Source: Norana najaformis (lineage: Eukaryota > Annelida > Clitellata > Crassiclitellata > Hormogastridae). Taken from it: DNA of 64,000 bases. This document shows, in pieces, positions 62,301-64,000 of this stretch (its first letter is position 1; each line of letters begins with the position of its first letter). The stretch covers positions 11,886,341 to 11,950,340 of the forward strand of contig OZ029914.1 of the NCBI GenBank assembly GCA_964023275.1, in the 5' to 3' direction. The position numbers and the translations under genes are program-made. Below the pieces are notes generated by a model. It had not been told where the DNA came from and did not search any database. It worked only from the letters and a program-made list of their open reading frames with translations.

Positions 62301-64000
<1,700 letters not shown>

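Overview
This is nuclear DNA of an animal, most likely an aquatic invertebrate; I cannot place the phylum. The evidence is spliced host exons with GT/AG borders and phase-1 symmetry, an immunoglobulin-superfamily receptor gene, NHL-type beta-propeller exons, many decayed LINEs, tRNA-derived SINE heads, long microsatellites, two copies of a CACTA-like DNA transposon, and one long, almost intact Polinton (Maverick) element. Nothing suggests a bacterial or plasmid origin. Many long open frames start at TTG inside intron ends, so they are exons rather than free-standing genes.

Layout. 1-2.6 kb: terminal exon of a receptor-like gene (128-267) and an NHL exon (1715-2613). 2.6-14.4 kb: intergenic and repeat DNA with two SINE heads, one copy of a long dispersed repeat, a ruined transposase (9.8-11.5 kb), a perfect 47-bp hairpin and a LINE tail. 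14492-19851: a six-exon Ig receptor gene (signal peptide, three Ig domains, transmembrane helix, short basic tail) whose second intron holds two LINE tails and a long (ACAT)n tract. 20.2-25.8 kb: decayed LINEs, mostly on the minus strand. 26367-28251: a second terminal exon plus NHL exon, paralogous to the first pair.

28659-45662: a Polinton of 17,004 bp with identical 197-bp terminal inverted repeats beginning AG and a 6-bp target duplication GTTGCG. Left to right it carries protein-primed DNA polymerase B, an adenovirus-type cysteine protease and a fibre-like protein with a C1q-like head (all +); a SAP/NUMOD-like protein, the major capsid protein, a protein VI-like peptide, a membrane/DUF8207-like fusion, a dUTPase-fold protein, a hydrophobic core protein, the minor capsid (penton) protein and the packaging ATPase (all -); a zinc ribbon-phospholipase A2-integrase fusion (+); an acidic protein and a DUF5871-like protein (-); a Ser/Glu-rich protein (+); and a primase of the archaeo-eukaryotic superfamily (-). 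Together these give replication, integration, capsid assembly, maturation and, by inference, membrane penetration and host attachment. The unusual cargo is the primase without a helicase, the C1q-headed fibre, the dUTPase-like protein and the PLA2-integrase fusion.

The element also shows regulatory order. A TTTAAA box lies about 27 nt before many start codons, hairpins lie at all three convergent gene junctions, and a CRE-type palindrome TGACGTCA lies in each terminal repeat. Four of its genes are broken by single-base shifts, mostly at or beside short homopolymers, although the terminal repeats are identical. The two CACTA-like copies show the same kind of break, so base-calling or assembly error is a real alternative to decay.

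45.7-64 kb: LINE remnants, microsatellites, several copies of the dispersed repeat, and two near-identical 2.62-kb CACTA-like transposons in inverted orientation (51494-54117 and 59679-62300), each with 12-bp terminal repeats, 3-bp target duplications and one frame break in the transposase.
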